23,771 nt of DNA from a virus. The notes beneath the pieces were generated by a model, which was not told the origin of the DNA, made no database searches, and was given only the letters and a program-made list of their open reading frames with translations. The stretch lies in IMG/VR virus record IMGVR_UViG_3300015265_000018, positions 1-23,771 of that record. One strand, given 5' to 3'. This document shows, one piece after another, positions 6,813 to 12,589 of the stretch (its first letter is position 1; every line of letters starts with the position of its first letter). Both the position numbers and the translations under genes were made by a program.

Positions 6813-7973
6813 TTAGAAGCGGATGGCTTGAAGCCAGGCGCGAGCGGTGTCGAGGTCCACGTCGAAGCCCAGGGCTACAACCTCGACAATGTCATCAACG
6901 GATGGCGCGGTCGTAGTCACATCGTCGAATTCACCTGCAACCGCTTGTGCTGTGATAGGTACGACTTCAACCTTCTCGGCGACCAGAGGCGCAGTCACGG
7001 TAGTGACAACTACCGGTGCAGCAGCCTGGGCGCGCAGACGAGCCAGCTCTTCCTGATCACGTTGATACTGGGCATCACGTTCGCGCTGCTGGCGCTGTTG
7101 CTCTTCCTGCTGCTCACGCTGTTGGCGTTGCTGTGCTTCCATGTCGCGGCGCTGCTGGTCCAGTTCGTCCTGTTGTTTCTTCAACCGCTGACGGTCTTCC
7201 TCGGCGCGTTGCTTGCGCAGTTCCTCAGCTTCAGCGTCGGCAATGCGTTGCTTCTCGCGCAGCTCGTCGAGTTCTTTCTGCTGGGCCAGCAGCTTGGCGG
7301 CAGCTTCTTCTCGCTCAACGGCAGACTTGTGCAGTGTTTCCAACTGCTCAATAGCGTTGTCGCGAGCGATGGTGCCTTCAGCTTCGAACTCGGCATATTC
7401 TTCGGGCAGGATCACCGACTCCTTGACGCCTTGCAGAATGCTTGCGACATCGGCAGCGCTACGGCTTGCATATGCAGCAGCGACAGAGCTGAAGCGGGTA
7501 ATCTTCGCCCTTATGGCTTCGACGCGTTCAGCCTCAACACGCTCGCGCTCAGCTTTGGCGTCAGCTACGCGTTTTTCCTCGGCCTTAATTGCTTCGTCGA
7601 CAGGCGCTTCAATCGCCAACACGCGATCTTTCAGCGCCTCGCCGAACTCCTTAACCTGGTTGACTCGAGCCTGGGCATCTTTGACTTTTTGTTGATAGGG
7701 GACTAGCGCCGTCTTGGTGGTGTTCGCCAGGGCATAGCGCACGTCGCGGATATCGACGCGAACTTCCTTCGCATTCGCCAAGCCTTCGCTGGTCGAGCAG
7801 TCAACGACCAACTTCGCGTAGGTGGCTTCCAGACGGACGATCTGTTCCTCATGCGGCCGGTATTCGGCGATGTCGGTCACGGCAACCGCAGGGACAACAG
7901 TTTTTTTCGCATCGCCGCTTTCGCTCATTTCGAGCGATTCTTGGGCGAGTGCTTGTTTGGTATTTCCGGACAT
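6813..7973 (-). CDS. Long coiled-coil phage protein upstream of recT
   Basis: The 386-residue protein has a globular N-terminal part (about 30-105). Residues about 120-315 form a very long coiled coil, ending in Gln/Arg/Glu-rich stretches such as QQRQQREQQEEQQRQQ. A Val/Thr/Pro-rich linker and a short C-terminal domain (about 350-386, DIVEVVALGFDVDLDTARAW) follow. Coiled-coil proteins commonly sit beside recT in phage early operons (for example DUF1351-type proteins), but I cannot assign this one firmly. The start at 7973 has AAGGAA 6 bases upstream. Position suggests a helper of the annealing/exonuclease pair or of DNA metabolism. Confidence 0.8.
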   Translation of the reverse strand: MSGNTKQALAQESLEMSESGDAKKTVVPAVAVTDIAEYRPHEEQIVRLEATYAKLVVDCSTSEGLANAKEVRVDIRDVRYALANTTKTALVPYQQKVKDAQARVNQVKEFGEALKDRVLAIEAPVDEAIKAEEKRVADAKAERERVEAERVEAIRAKITRFSSVAAAYASRSAADVASILQGVKESVILPEEYAEFEAEGTIARDNAIEQLETLHKSAVEREEAAAKLLAQQKELDELREKQRIADAEAEELRKQRAEEDRQRLKKQQDELDQQRRDMEAQQRQQREQQEEQQRQQRERDAQYQRDQEELARLRAQAAAPVVVTTVTAPLVAEKVEVVPITAQAVAGEFDDVTTTAPSVDDIVEVVALGFDVDLDTARAWLQAIRF

Positions 7974-8016
7974 GACAGTTCCTTGCCGCGCGGCGCGCAG
8001 CGTTTGAAGTAATGGG

Positions 8017-8133
8017 TTATTGAGTGAGCTGTGAGCAGTAGGAGCTGACCAGCATCCAGGCAGTGAAGAACAGCAGGGCGACGACCGAGCCGCGCCAGGT
8101 GTAAATGCGGCGGGCGCGTTGTAGGCGGGTCAT
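8017..8133 (-). CDS. 38-residue single-pass membrane protein
   Basis: This minus-strand gene encodes MTRLQRARRIYTWRGSVVAL followed by LFFTAWMLVSSYCSQLTQ. A basic N-terminus precedes one clear hydrophobic segment (about residues 16-31). Its ATG at 8131-8133 overlaps the TGA of the upstream 64-residue gene in an ATGA junction, continuing a chain of such junctions. That coupling and the clean membrane-protein pattern support it despite its length. Function is unknown. Topology would be N-in by the positive-inside rule. Confidence 0.65.
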   Translation of the reverse strand: MTRLQRARRIYTWRGSVVALLFFTAWMLVSSYCSQLTQ

Positions 8134-8324
8134 GGCCGAACCATCACCGCGATCCGGCGACCCTTCATAGTCGGCGCCAGGCGCTGCGGCAAATTGACGA
8201 CCAACTCCTCGCGCTCGCGGCCAATCACTTCGTTGAAGGGTAGGCCGAAGCCGAGCAGGGCGATCTTGCGCTCGATGTCCTCAAGCTGTTCGTCGATCAG
8301 GGTTTTCACTGGTGCGGTGGTCAT
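8130..8324 (-). CDS. Small conserved early protein
   Basis: The 64-residue protein has a predicted helical N-terminal half (MTTAPVKTLIDEQLEDIERK) and a basic C-terminus (MKGRRIAVMVRP). No domain is recognised. It starts in an ATGA overlap with the gene above and stops in another with the gene below, so the set is almost certainly translated as one coupled unit from the pL transcript. Confidence 0.65.
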   Translation of the reverse strand: MTTAPVKTLIDEQLEDIERKIALLGFGLPFNEVIGREREELVVNLPQRLAPTMKGRRIAVMVRP

Positions 8325-8533
8325 GACGATCTCCCTTGCCGCATATCAAAGGTGCGGCGCAAACGCTCGGTGTATTTGGCGTCTTCGTCGGCGCTGATGA
8401 TGCTCAGCGTGCGGAAGATGAGGATTGCAGTGTTGGCTGATGCCTTTACCGCTATAGCGCTGCACTGCGGGTCGATCATGCTTTGGATGTAGCCATCAAG
8501 CATGCCGGTAGCAAGATCGTGCTGGCTGCTCAT
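8321..8533 (-). CDS. Small hypothetical early protein
   Basis: The 70-residue protein begins MSSQHDLATGMLDGYIQSMI and continues with a moderately hydrophobic helix (SAIAVKASANTAILIFRTLS). The ATG at 8533 follows AAGGAGA at correct spacing; an in-frame start at 8557 lacks one. ATGA overlaps occur at both ends with its neighbours. No known family is evident. The hydrophobic stretch is too polar to call a membrane segment with confidence. Confidence 0.65.
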   Translation of the reverse strand: MSSQHDLATGMLDGYIQSMIDPQCSAIAVKASANTAILIFRTLSIISADEDAKYTERLRRTFDMRQGRSS

Positions 8534-8778
8534 GCTGACTTCTCCTTCAATCCCCAAAACTCAGCGATGGCATCCACCGCTGCGGCTACACGTTTCGCGC
8601 TCGCCTTACGCTCTGCAGCCAAGCGAACATCGCGGTCTTCCAGTGCCTGGGTTCGTTTGAGTGCCTCAGCCTCGTAATCATGGAACTCCTCGGGTTTCGC
8701 TTTTTTCTCGCGGCCCCAAGCGTCGTAGCGCCTATCCCACTCCCGGGCCTGCGCACTGTCTGCATAGCTGGTTGCCAT
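8530..8778 (-). CDS. Small hypothetical early protein, charged and helical
   Basis: The 82-residue protein begins MATSYADSAQAREWDRRYDA and is rich in Lys, Glu, Arg and Ala, with a likely short coiled coil (about 30-70). A strong CTGGAGG lies 6 bases before the ATG at 8778, the best ribosome-binding site of this block, so it is probably the entry point of the coupled set running down to 8017. No family is recognised. Confidence 0.65.
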   Translation of the reverse strand: MATSYADSAQAREWDRRYDAWGREKKAKPEEFHDYEAEALKRTQALEDRDVRLAAERKASAKRVAAAVDAIAEFWGLKEKSA

Positions 8779-8890
8779 GGTCGCCTCCAGAGTGGCGGGT
8801 GTTGATCCAACAAAACTCGGCTGCACTCATCCGTTCCGCTGTTTGCCGTTGGGCGCGGAGGGGAGTGCATGCGGGTGGTGTCGGGAATTA

Positions 8891-8982
8891 CCTGTGGGAG
8901 CGAGATCGTGCTGAAATCGCCTTTCGCGACCACGAATCAGGATGAGAGGCCCGGTTTATAAGGCCAAACCCTGTAGGAGCGA
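8891..8982. repeat. Two REP-like fragments (Pseudomonas type)
   Basis: CCTGTGGGAGCGAG at 8891-8904 and CCTGTAGGAGCGA at 8970-8982 match the core of the REP sequences that are abundant between genes in fluorescent pseudomonads. Both are in the same orientation, about 79 bp apart. The first is followed by a partly complementary half (TTTCGCGA near 8922), so it may be a decayed full unit. Confidence 0.45.
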
Positions 8983-9015
8983 AAATCCCAGGCCCGCTAC
9001 TGGCGACGGCCTGGG
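8981..9015 (-). terminator. Terminator-like dyad in the early operon
   Basis: CCCAGGCC at 8987-8994 and GGCCTGGG at 9008-9015 are perfect 8-bp arms around a 13-base loop. On the minus strand the stem is followed by ATTTTC, a short U-tract. In the leftward operon it could act as a tL-like terminator that needs antitermination. Confidence 0.4.
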
Positions 9016-9256
9016 TTTGCTGCGTCAAGTTGTCCTGGTGCGATGGGGTGGCCTACCGGAATACCGGCCGATGCGCGGTGACATCGACGACCTACTGTCC
9101 GCTGCCTGTATGAGTGTTGGGCGTAGCCTTCAGGCTTGCTGCGCCACGCGGGGAAAGCGTTGATCTACTTCATGCCGGTAGCTCCTATCGTTCGCTCACT
9201 GGGCAGGCAGCGGCCACCTATTGAAGAGTGCAGATGGCCGGGCGCGAATCCGGCGA

Positions 9257-9283
9257 GAGCGGACCCTTTCGGGACGACCGCTC
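9257..9283 (-). other. GNRA-capped RNA stem candidate
   Basis: Read on the minus strand, GAGCGG pairs with CCGCTC. Inside this, CCC pairs with GGG around a GAAA tetraloop, with an asymmetric internal bulge (TCGT opposite T). This architecture is typical of folded RNA rather than coding sequence and lies in the gene-poor part of the early transcript. No known ribozyme or riboswitch is recognised. Confidence 0.35.
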
Positions 9284-9539
9284 GGAGGGGCAACCAGCAT
9301 TATCTGGCACCGTATTAACCTGCGTTTCTCCAGGGCCGCCGAAGCGTTCAACCCAGCTTTCAACGCCGCATCTGCTTGCCGGTTACGTCTCCGGCGCCGA
9401 GTTCCACGGCCGTCTCCAGTTCCTCCCGACTTAAGCGCGCAATCGGTCAGGCGATTTGATGCAGGTGGGCGGTTATAGGCCGCAGTTTCGTCCGCATCCG
9501 TCTGCCCACTCGGTGAATGGACAGAGGTGATGCTTTCGG

Positions 9540-9686
9540 TCAGGCCTGCTCAAGCGAATAACCACCCTCGCCGTAGCTGCGCGTCAGTACCTCGTTGATC
9601 TTTTCCAGCGAGTAAGCAATTCCAGAATGGCCGCGAGGACCTTTGTAGATGTACATTCCGTCTTTCAATCGATATGTGAATTTCAA
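9540..9686 (-). CDS. 48-residue hypothetical protein with TTG start
   Basis: The minus strand encodes MKFTYRLKDGMYIYKGPRGH and then SGIAYSLEKINEVLTRSYGE before a short tail. The composition looks like a compact small protein. A TTG start at 9684-9686 is preceded by GGAG at 7-base spacing; an internal ATG at codon 10 lacks a site. It lies downstream of the Cys-rich 9939-10298 gene in the leftward operon. Its start is only 11 bp from the start of the divergent 9698 gene. Function unknown. Confidence 0.55.
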   Translation of the reverse strand: MKFTYRLKDGMYIYKGPRGHSGIAYSLEKINEVLTRSYGEGGYSLEQA

Positions 9687-9697
9687 AGGGGATCTCC

Positions 9698-9898
9698 ATG
9701 ACATGGAAAATTGAGCCGAGCTTCGGGGTTGAGGCGTTTGTGACTGAGGACTTCAGGATCGGCCTGAAGCAAGAGCAGCCAGGGACCGACCAAGCTTTGT
9801 TCTTTAGTCGGGACGAAGTGCCTGGACTGATTGAGATTTTGAAATCAGTGTTGAAAGAAGCCGAAGAGCTTTATCAGCAGGAAACTGCTCACGAATAG
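9698..9898 (+). CDS. Small hypothetical protein, opposed to the early operon
   Basis: The 66-residue protein MTWKIEPSFGVEAFVTEDFR and following residues ends in an acidic helix (VLKEAEELYQQE). The ATG is preceded by AAGGGGA at good spacing. It points rightward inside the leftward operon and is flanked by leftward genes at 9540 and 9939, so the pL transcript would be antisense to it. No family is recognised. It resembles small 'SRDEV...LIEILK' phage proteins, but that is only an impression. Confidence 0.6.
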   Translation: MTWKIEPSFGVEAFVTEDFRIGLKQEQPGTDQALFFSRDEVPGLIEILKSVLKEAEELYQQETAHE

Positions 9899-9938
9899 AC
9901 CAGCCCAGCCCTCCGCTAGGCTGACGCAGCGCTGGTTG

Positions 9939-10298
9939 TCACAAAGCGCGATCTAGGTTTTCTGCGACTTGCTGCTCAACCAGATCGCCAATCTTGAATG
10001 TGTCGTCTATGGAGAAGTGCGGATTGCATTCAGAGCAGTGTCCGGCCACTTCAATCTCAACGGCGTGCTGGACCAGCTCTTGGTAGCGGAAGCAGGAAGG
10101 GCATCGAACGGTTTCAACGCCGCGCGCCTTTACTTTTCCGACACAGCACTTCTCCGCATCGTCTTTCTCCTCATATGCTTCTTCACAGGTATCGCACAGC
10201 CAAACGTCATTGACTTCTGGCCGACAGCACTGCTCGGCGGCGTAATGCGTGTTATGCACATCGTTGCAGCTTCCGCACTCAAAGGCCTTCTTCGGCAT
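9939..10298 (-). CDS. Cys-rich zinc-ribbon-like phage protein
   Basis: The 119-residue protein starts MPKKAFECGSCNDVHNTHYA and has repeated Cys pairs: FECGSC, EQCCRP, WLCDTCEE, EKCCVG, VRCPSC and HCSECN. These could bind two or three zinc ions, as in small phage zinc-ribbon proteins. The ATG at 10298 has GGAGG 8 bases upstream; an in-frame start at 10334 lacks a site. It is the first well-supported gene of the leftward operon after the pL/OL region. Zinc-binding is inferred from Cys spacing. A role in transcription or as an adaptor is possible but unproven. Confidence 0.75.
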   Translation of the reverse strand: MPKKAFECGSCNDVHNTHYAAEQCCRPEVNDVWLCDTCEEAYEEKDDAEKCCVGKVKARGVETVRCPSCFRYQELVQHAVEIEVAGHCSECNPHFSIDDTFKIGDLVEQQVAENLDRAL

Positions 10299-10344
10299 CT
10301 CGGTGCCCTCCGTTGATTTCCAATGCCGCCTCATCGAAGCGGCA

Positions 10345-10470
10345 TCAGTAAATCTGTGGGTGCTTCATATCTCCACCACGCGCATCGCCGGATTCATATC
10401 TCTGGCCGTCGTCGCACATTTCGTGTTCGGTGCTGATACGGCTGGCTTGCGTGGCTTCGCGCACATTCAT
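10345..10470 (-). CDS. Possible 41-residue first gene of the leftward operon
   Basis: A minus-strand frame encodes MNVREATQASRISTEHEMCD and then DGQRYESGDARGGDMKHPQI before its stop. The composition is protein-like and it lies between pL and the Cys-rich gene, where lambda has N. No good ribosome-binding site precedes the ATG, and the frame stays open upstream without a better start. It is not Arg-rich enough to call an N-like antiterminator. The remaining leader (10,471-10,640) shows no other gene. Confidence 0.35.
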   Translation of the reverse strand: MNVREATQASRISTEHEMCDDGQRYESGDARGGDMKHPQIY

Positions 10471-10642
10471 ATGGAAGGTGCGGCCAGTTCCAGAGCTGGC
10501 GTGGCATCGACTATTTATTGCTCGCGCTTACCGGCTGAAACCCGGGGTAGTCGATGGCGAGGATCCTGAGCTGTTAAAGAGCGGCGGATCTCTCGACCCT
10601 TCGCAGCTGGTCCCTGATTGGGTACTCGGTGGCGATGGAGTG

Positions 10643-10671
10643 AAGATAAGCCAATGCCTAATATCTGTAAA
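10643..10671 (-). promoter_or_regulatory. pL-like leftward early promoter
   Basis: On the minus strand TTTACA (10666-10671) and TATCTT (10643-10648) are separated by exactly 17 bases. The two OL operators overlap the promoter, one over the spacer and -10, the other over the -35. This is the expected layout for a repressor-controlled early promoter driving the recT operon. Confidence 0.6.
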
Positions 10672-10686
10672 TAGGTAATGCCTAAT
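10646..10686. promoter_or_regulatory. OL-like operator pair
   Basis: ATAAGCCAATGCCTAAT (10646-10662) and AATAGGTAATGCCTAAT (10670-10686) are 17-bp near-palindromes with centres 24 bp apart. They share the core seen three more times between cI and cro. CI and/or the Cro-like protein are the expected ligands. Confidence 0.75.
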
Positions 10687-10767
10687 TATTTTCAAATGAT
10701 TTGTCTCAGCGAAAAGGCTCAGTTCTGGATATGCAATTAACCAATGCTGCGATAAGCTCCGCCTAAC

Positions 10768-10783
10768 CTGTATGTATATCCAG
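10768..10783. promoter_or_regulatory. LexA box (SOS operator)
   Basis: CTGTATGTATATCCAG fits the CTG-N10-CAG LexA rule with an AT-rich interior, flanked by TA on the right. It lies 17 bp before the DUF1654 start codon, so LexA binding should repress that gene until DNA damage. Confidence 0.75.
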
Positions 10784-10800
10784 TATTATTTGGGGGCGAG

Positions 10801-11112
10801 ATGGCGAAGGCGAAAAAACAAGAAAAGCAGGCAGAGCGGCTGGAGATGAGCGGGATTGAACGACTGGGGCTTCGCGTCTCATCGATGATCAACCACCCCG
10901 TAGCGCAGATTCAGCGCTGGGTGACGATCCATCGCCTGGACACGGATGGTGATCGGGAGTGGGAGGAGGTGATGGGGCTACTGAACGAGACGGATGGCAT
11001 AGACATGACGTTCAACGACGATGAGTCGGTGACGCTGAAGTGGGAGGCGAGTGCAGTGGAGGATCGACCGGTAGAGGTAATGGAGCCAGTAGAGGAACCG
11101 GCGCCTTTCTAA
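10801..11112 (+). CDS. DUF1654 family protein, probably SOS-controlled
   Basis: The 103-residue protein has a Lys-rich start, then the DUF1654-type core SGIERLGLRVSSMINHPVAQ, a VTIHRLD strand, and an acidic WEEVMGLLNETDGIDM with a final DDESVTLKWEA strand. DUF1654 proteins are largely confined to Pseudomonas and their phages. A strong GGGGGCGAG precedes the ATG, and a LexA box lies just upstream. Placed between the pL region and the end of the lysogenic operon, it could be an SOS-induced helper of prophage induction in the manner of phage 186 Tum. That role is inference; the family's activity is unknown to me. Confidence 0.85.
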   Translation: MAKAKKQEKQAERLEMSGIERLGLRVSSMINHPVAQIQRWVTIHRLDTDGDREWEEVMGLLNETDGIDMTFNDDESVTLKWEASAVEDRPVEVMEPVEEPAPF

Positions 11113-11120
11113 GGTGCAAT

Positions 11121-11147
11121 AAAAAGCCCGCTAACTAGCTGGCGGGC
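11121..11147 (-). terminator. Intrinsic terminator of the lysogenic operon
   Basis: GCCCGC (11126-11131) and GCGGGC (11142-11147) form the stem. On the minus strand it is followed by TTTTT and then ATT. It ends transcription coming leftward from cI, the toxin-antitoxin pair and the DUF6941 gene. On the plus strand there is no T-run, so it is weaker for the DUF1654 gene. Confidence 0.75.
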
Positions 11148-11181
11148 GTTCATGCATCACTGGGTTTTGGCCGCGTGATAT

Positions 11182-11616
11182 TTAAATGATCTGGTACCCT
11201 TCAGGCGCAGCAGAAATTTGAATCCCACTGCATTCGAGATCCTCACCGTCAGCAAGAACGGTAATCTTAATTTTACCTGGCTCCTGAATGTGAAAAGGAG
11301 AAAGCACGAACATGGCCTGGGCAAAAAGTCCTTTAGCTTCGTCGACTTGAGCCGCCGATTGGTGCATTTGATTCAACTGCTCTTCTTCCAGGTTGGCATC
11401 AAAAAGAACAGTTTCTCCAAAGCAGCCCTTGAATTGTAGAGATTTGAATGGTTTATCGCGTGGCGTACTGGCTGTTACGGAAACGCACAGCTTTGGTAGC
11501 ACCGCTGGGAAGGACGGCACGTACATGAGGGTTCCAATAATCCCAATGAACGAGCATTTGTTGTTTACTTCGTACCGAATGTCGTCACAGAAAATTGAGT
11601 AGGCAAAACGATTCAT
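11182..11616 (-). CDS. DUF6941 family protein
   Basis: The 144-residue protein has the pattern I associate with DUF6941: AYSIFCDDIRYEVNNKCSFI followed by GIIG, then FPAVLPKLCVSV. It appears to be a single beta-rich domain without membrane segments or catalytic motifs. The ATG overlaps the antitoxin stop in an ATGA junction, so it is translated with the toxin-antitoxin pair from the lysogenic transcript. An intrinsic terminator follows about 35 bp downstream. The role is unknown. Its lysogenic expression suggests a function in the lysogen rather than in lytic growth. Confidence 0.75.
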   Translation of the reverse strand: MNRFAYSIFCDDIRYEVNNKCSFIGIIGTLMYVPSFPAVLPKLCVSVTASTPRDKPFKSLQFKGCFGETVLFDANLEEEQLNQMHQSAAQVDEAKGLFAQAMFVLSPFHIQEPGKIKITVLADGEDLECSGIQISAAPEGYQII

Positions 11617-12062
11617 TTTTTAGCCTTCGCTTGGAAAATTTGTTCTTGCCGATCAAGCATTTCGTCGAGCTCGCCCGAAGAAACTCCGAGAACCTCACGG
11701 AGGCGTTTGCATGTTGATCGCTGAAGGTCGACGTTGCCTTTCTCAATCCGCGCTACCTGAGCCTGCGTGGTTTCTAGCAACTCTGCGAGCTGTGTTTGAC
11801 TGAGGTTTTTTTTCAGACGTAAAGTTCTGACGGTTTCGCCTTCGTCAGCGAGAACATCGTCTACCAGCCATGCTCTTGCGCTCGCGATGCCGTCCTTATG
11901 CTCGGTACTCGTCTCAAGACGCGCCATCAGGCGAGAAAAGGCAGTGTTTTTTTTCGCAAGCGGAGCTGGCAGGATAGATGTTTCGAATTTCAGGACAACC
12001 CCTACACTAGCGGTGCCCGCCGTTTGCTCACCAGCCGTCCGCCTCAAGCTTCTGATAGGCAT
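11613..12062 (-). CDS. XRE-family antitoxin
   Basis: The C-terminal half has a clear helix-turn-helix of XRE type: VRTLRLKKNLSQTQLAELLE, then TTQAQVARIEKGNVDLQ. It sits directly downstream of a RelE/HigB-like gene, so it is the likely antitoxin and autorepressor. The start is uncertain. An ATG at 11927 gives 104 residues but lacks a ribosome-binding site. The frame is protein-like further upstream (VVLKFETSILPAPLAKKNTA), so I place the start at the ATG at 12062, overlapping the toxin 3' end by 35 bp. Two A8 runs in the coding strand, each encoding Lys-Lys-Asn, are potential slippage sites. The stop overlaps the DUF6941 start. Confidence 0.75.
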   Translation of the reverse strand: MPIRSLRRTAGEQTAGTASVGVVLKFETSILPAPLAKKNTAFSRLMARLETSTEHKDGIASARAWLVDDVLADEGETVRTLRLKKNLSQTQLAELLETTQAQVARIEKGNVDLQRSTCKRLREVLGVSSGELDEMLDRQEQIFQAKAKK

Positions 12063-12450
12063 CAAGGACGCGCTGTGTGACAGGGTGTTTTGGATCATAA
12101 TCGAATGCTCTCTCAACGACAGCCAATACAAAATAAAGGTCTTTTGAGGCGATGTAGGCGTAGATAATTCGGTATTCAAACCCGTCACGAGATAGCTCGA
12201 AATCTCTTAGCCTCCAGATGTTTTTCCCTCGCCTATAAAGAGAATAAATTTTTGAGACGCTGAAGGTTGCGCCCACCTCTGGTAGATGCGGTTTGCCACC
12301 GTATTGATCCCATGAGAGCTTCTCGAGCAACTCCTGACTGCCCTCAAGCTCCTGTAGGAGCACAGCCAGGCGGTATGCCGCTGTTGGATTTATCGCGAGG
12401 ATCTTTTCAAGATCATCGGATGCATCATCACCTACTATTAGCTCGTACAA
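12028..12450 (-). CDS. RelE/HigB-like toxin
   Basis: The 140-residue protein has the core of RelE/ParE-superfamily toxins: WRLRDFELSRDGFEYRIIYA followed by YIASKDLYFVLAVVERAFDY, and a C-terminal helix. Such toxins usually cleave mRNA at the ribosome. The start is probably TTG at 12450, with a GAGAAG upstream. The N-terminal extension (about 1-70) is longer than a minimal RelE protein. An AATATA/TATATT dyad overlaps the start and may be the autoregulatory operator. The pair lies downstream of cI on the same strand, so lysogens probably express it. Stabilisation of the prophage or phage exclusion are the usual guesses. Confidence 0.78.
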   Translation of the reverse strand: MYELIVGDDASDDLEKILAINPTAAYRLAVLLQELEGSQELLEKLSWDQYGGKPHLPEVGATFSVSKIYSLYRRGKNIWRLRDFELSRDGFEYRIIYAYIASKDLYFVLAVVERAFDYDPKHPVTQRVLDAYQKLEADGW

Positions 12451-12470
12451 TATATCTTCTCAGGTATATT
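12449..12470. promoter_or_regulatory. Putative toxin-antitoxin operator
   Basis: AATATA (12449-12454) and TATATT (12465-12470) form a symmetric pair overlapping the toxin start codon. Type II antitoxins of the XRE class usually bind such dyads. The 119 bp from here to the cI stop contain no gene and only a weak GCAG/CTGC hairpin with a short T-run on the minus strand. Confidence 0.4.
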
Positions 12471-12589
12471 CTCGCAAGGAGACTAGGCATTGATAGACGT
12501 GATTGGGCTTGAGTTTCCGGATGCATAGCTCTCAGGATCTCGCTCGAATCACCCGCGAAACAAAAAGCAGGGACGCTACTGCATCCAAA

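Larger units (their letters stand above)
8779..9539. other. Gene-poor stretch inside the leftward early operon
   Basis: About 760 bp hold no reading frame with both a plausible start site and protein-like composition. What can be seen are two REP-like fragments (8891-8904 and 8970-8982), an 8-bp dyad (8987-9015), and a GAAA-capped stem on the minus strand (9257-9283). A short minus-strand phrase, SREELETAVELGAGDVTGKQ near 9365-9430, reads like coding sequence but lacks a start codon. The stretch could be decayed genes, an untranslated structured RNA, or both. Confidence 0.6.

Noticed and set aside
6705-7706. Rightward 333-codon frame with Leu-rich translation
   Set aside because: It is antisense to the long coiled-coil gene. 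The Leu-rich runs come from complementing its Gln/Glu-rich repeats.
8942-9478. Several rightward frames of 60-85 codons in the gene-poor stretch
   Set aside because: They lack ribosome-binding sites, overlap each other and have Arg/Pro-rich translations typical of noncoding GC-rich DNA.
10249-10678. Rightward frames upstream of OL
   Set aside because: They run against the expected pL leader, lack start signals and overlap the Cys-rich gene or the operators.
12347-12362. CTCCTGTAGGAGCACA, resembling a REP core
   Set aside because: It lies inside the toxin coding sequence and encodes ordinary residues. The short palindrome is likely chance.
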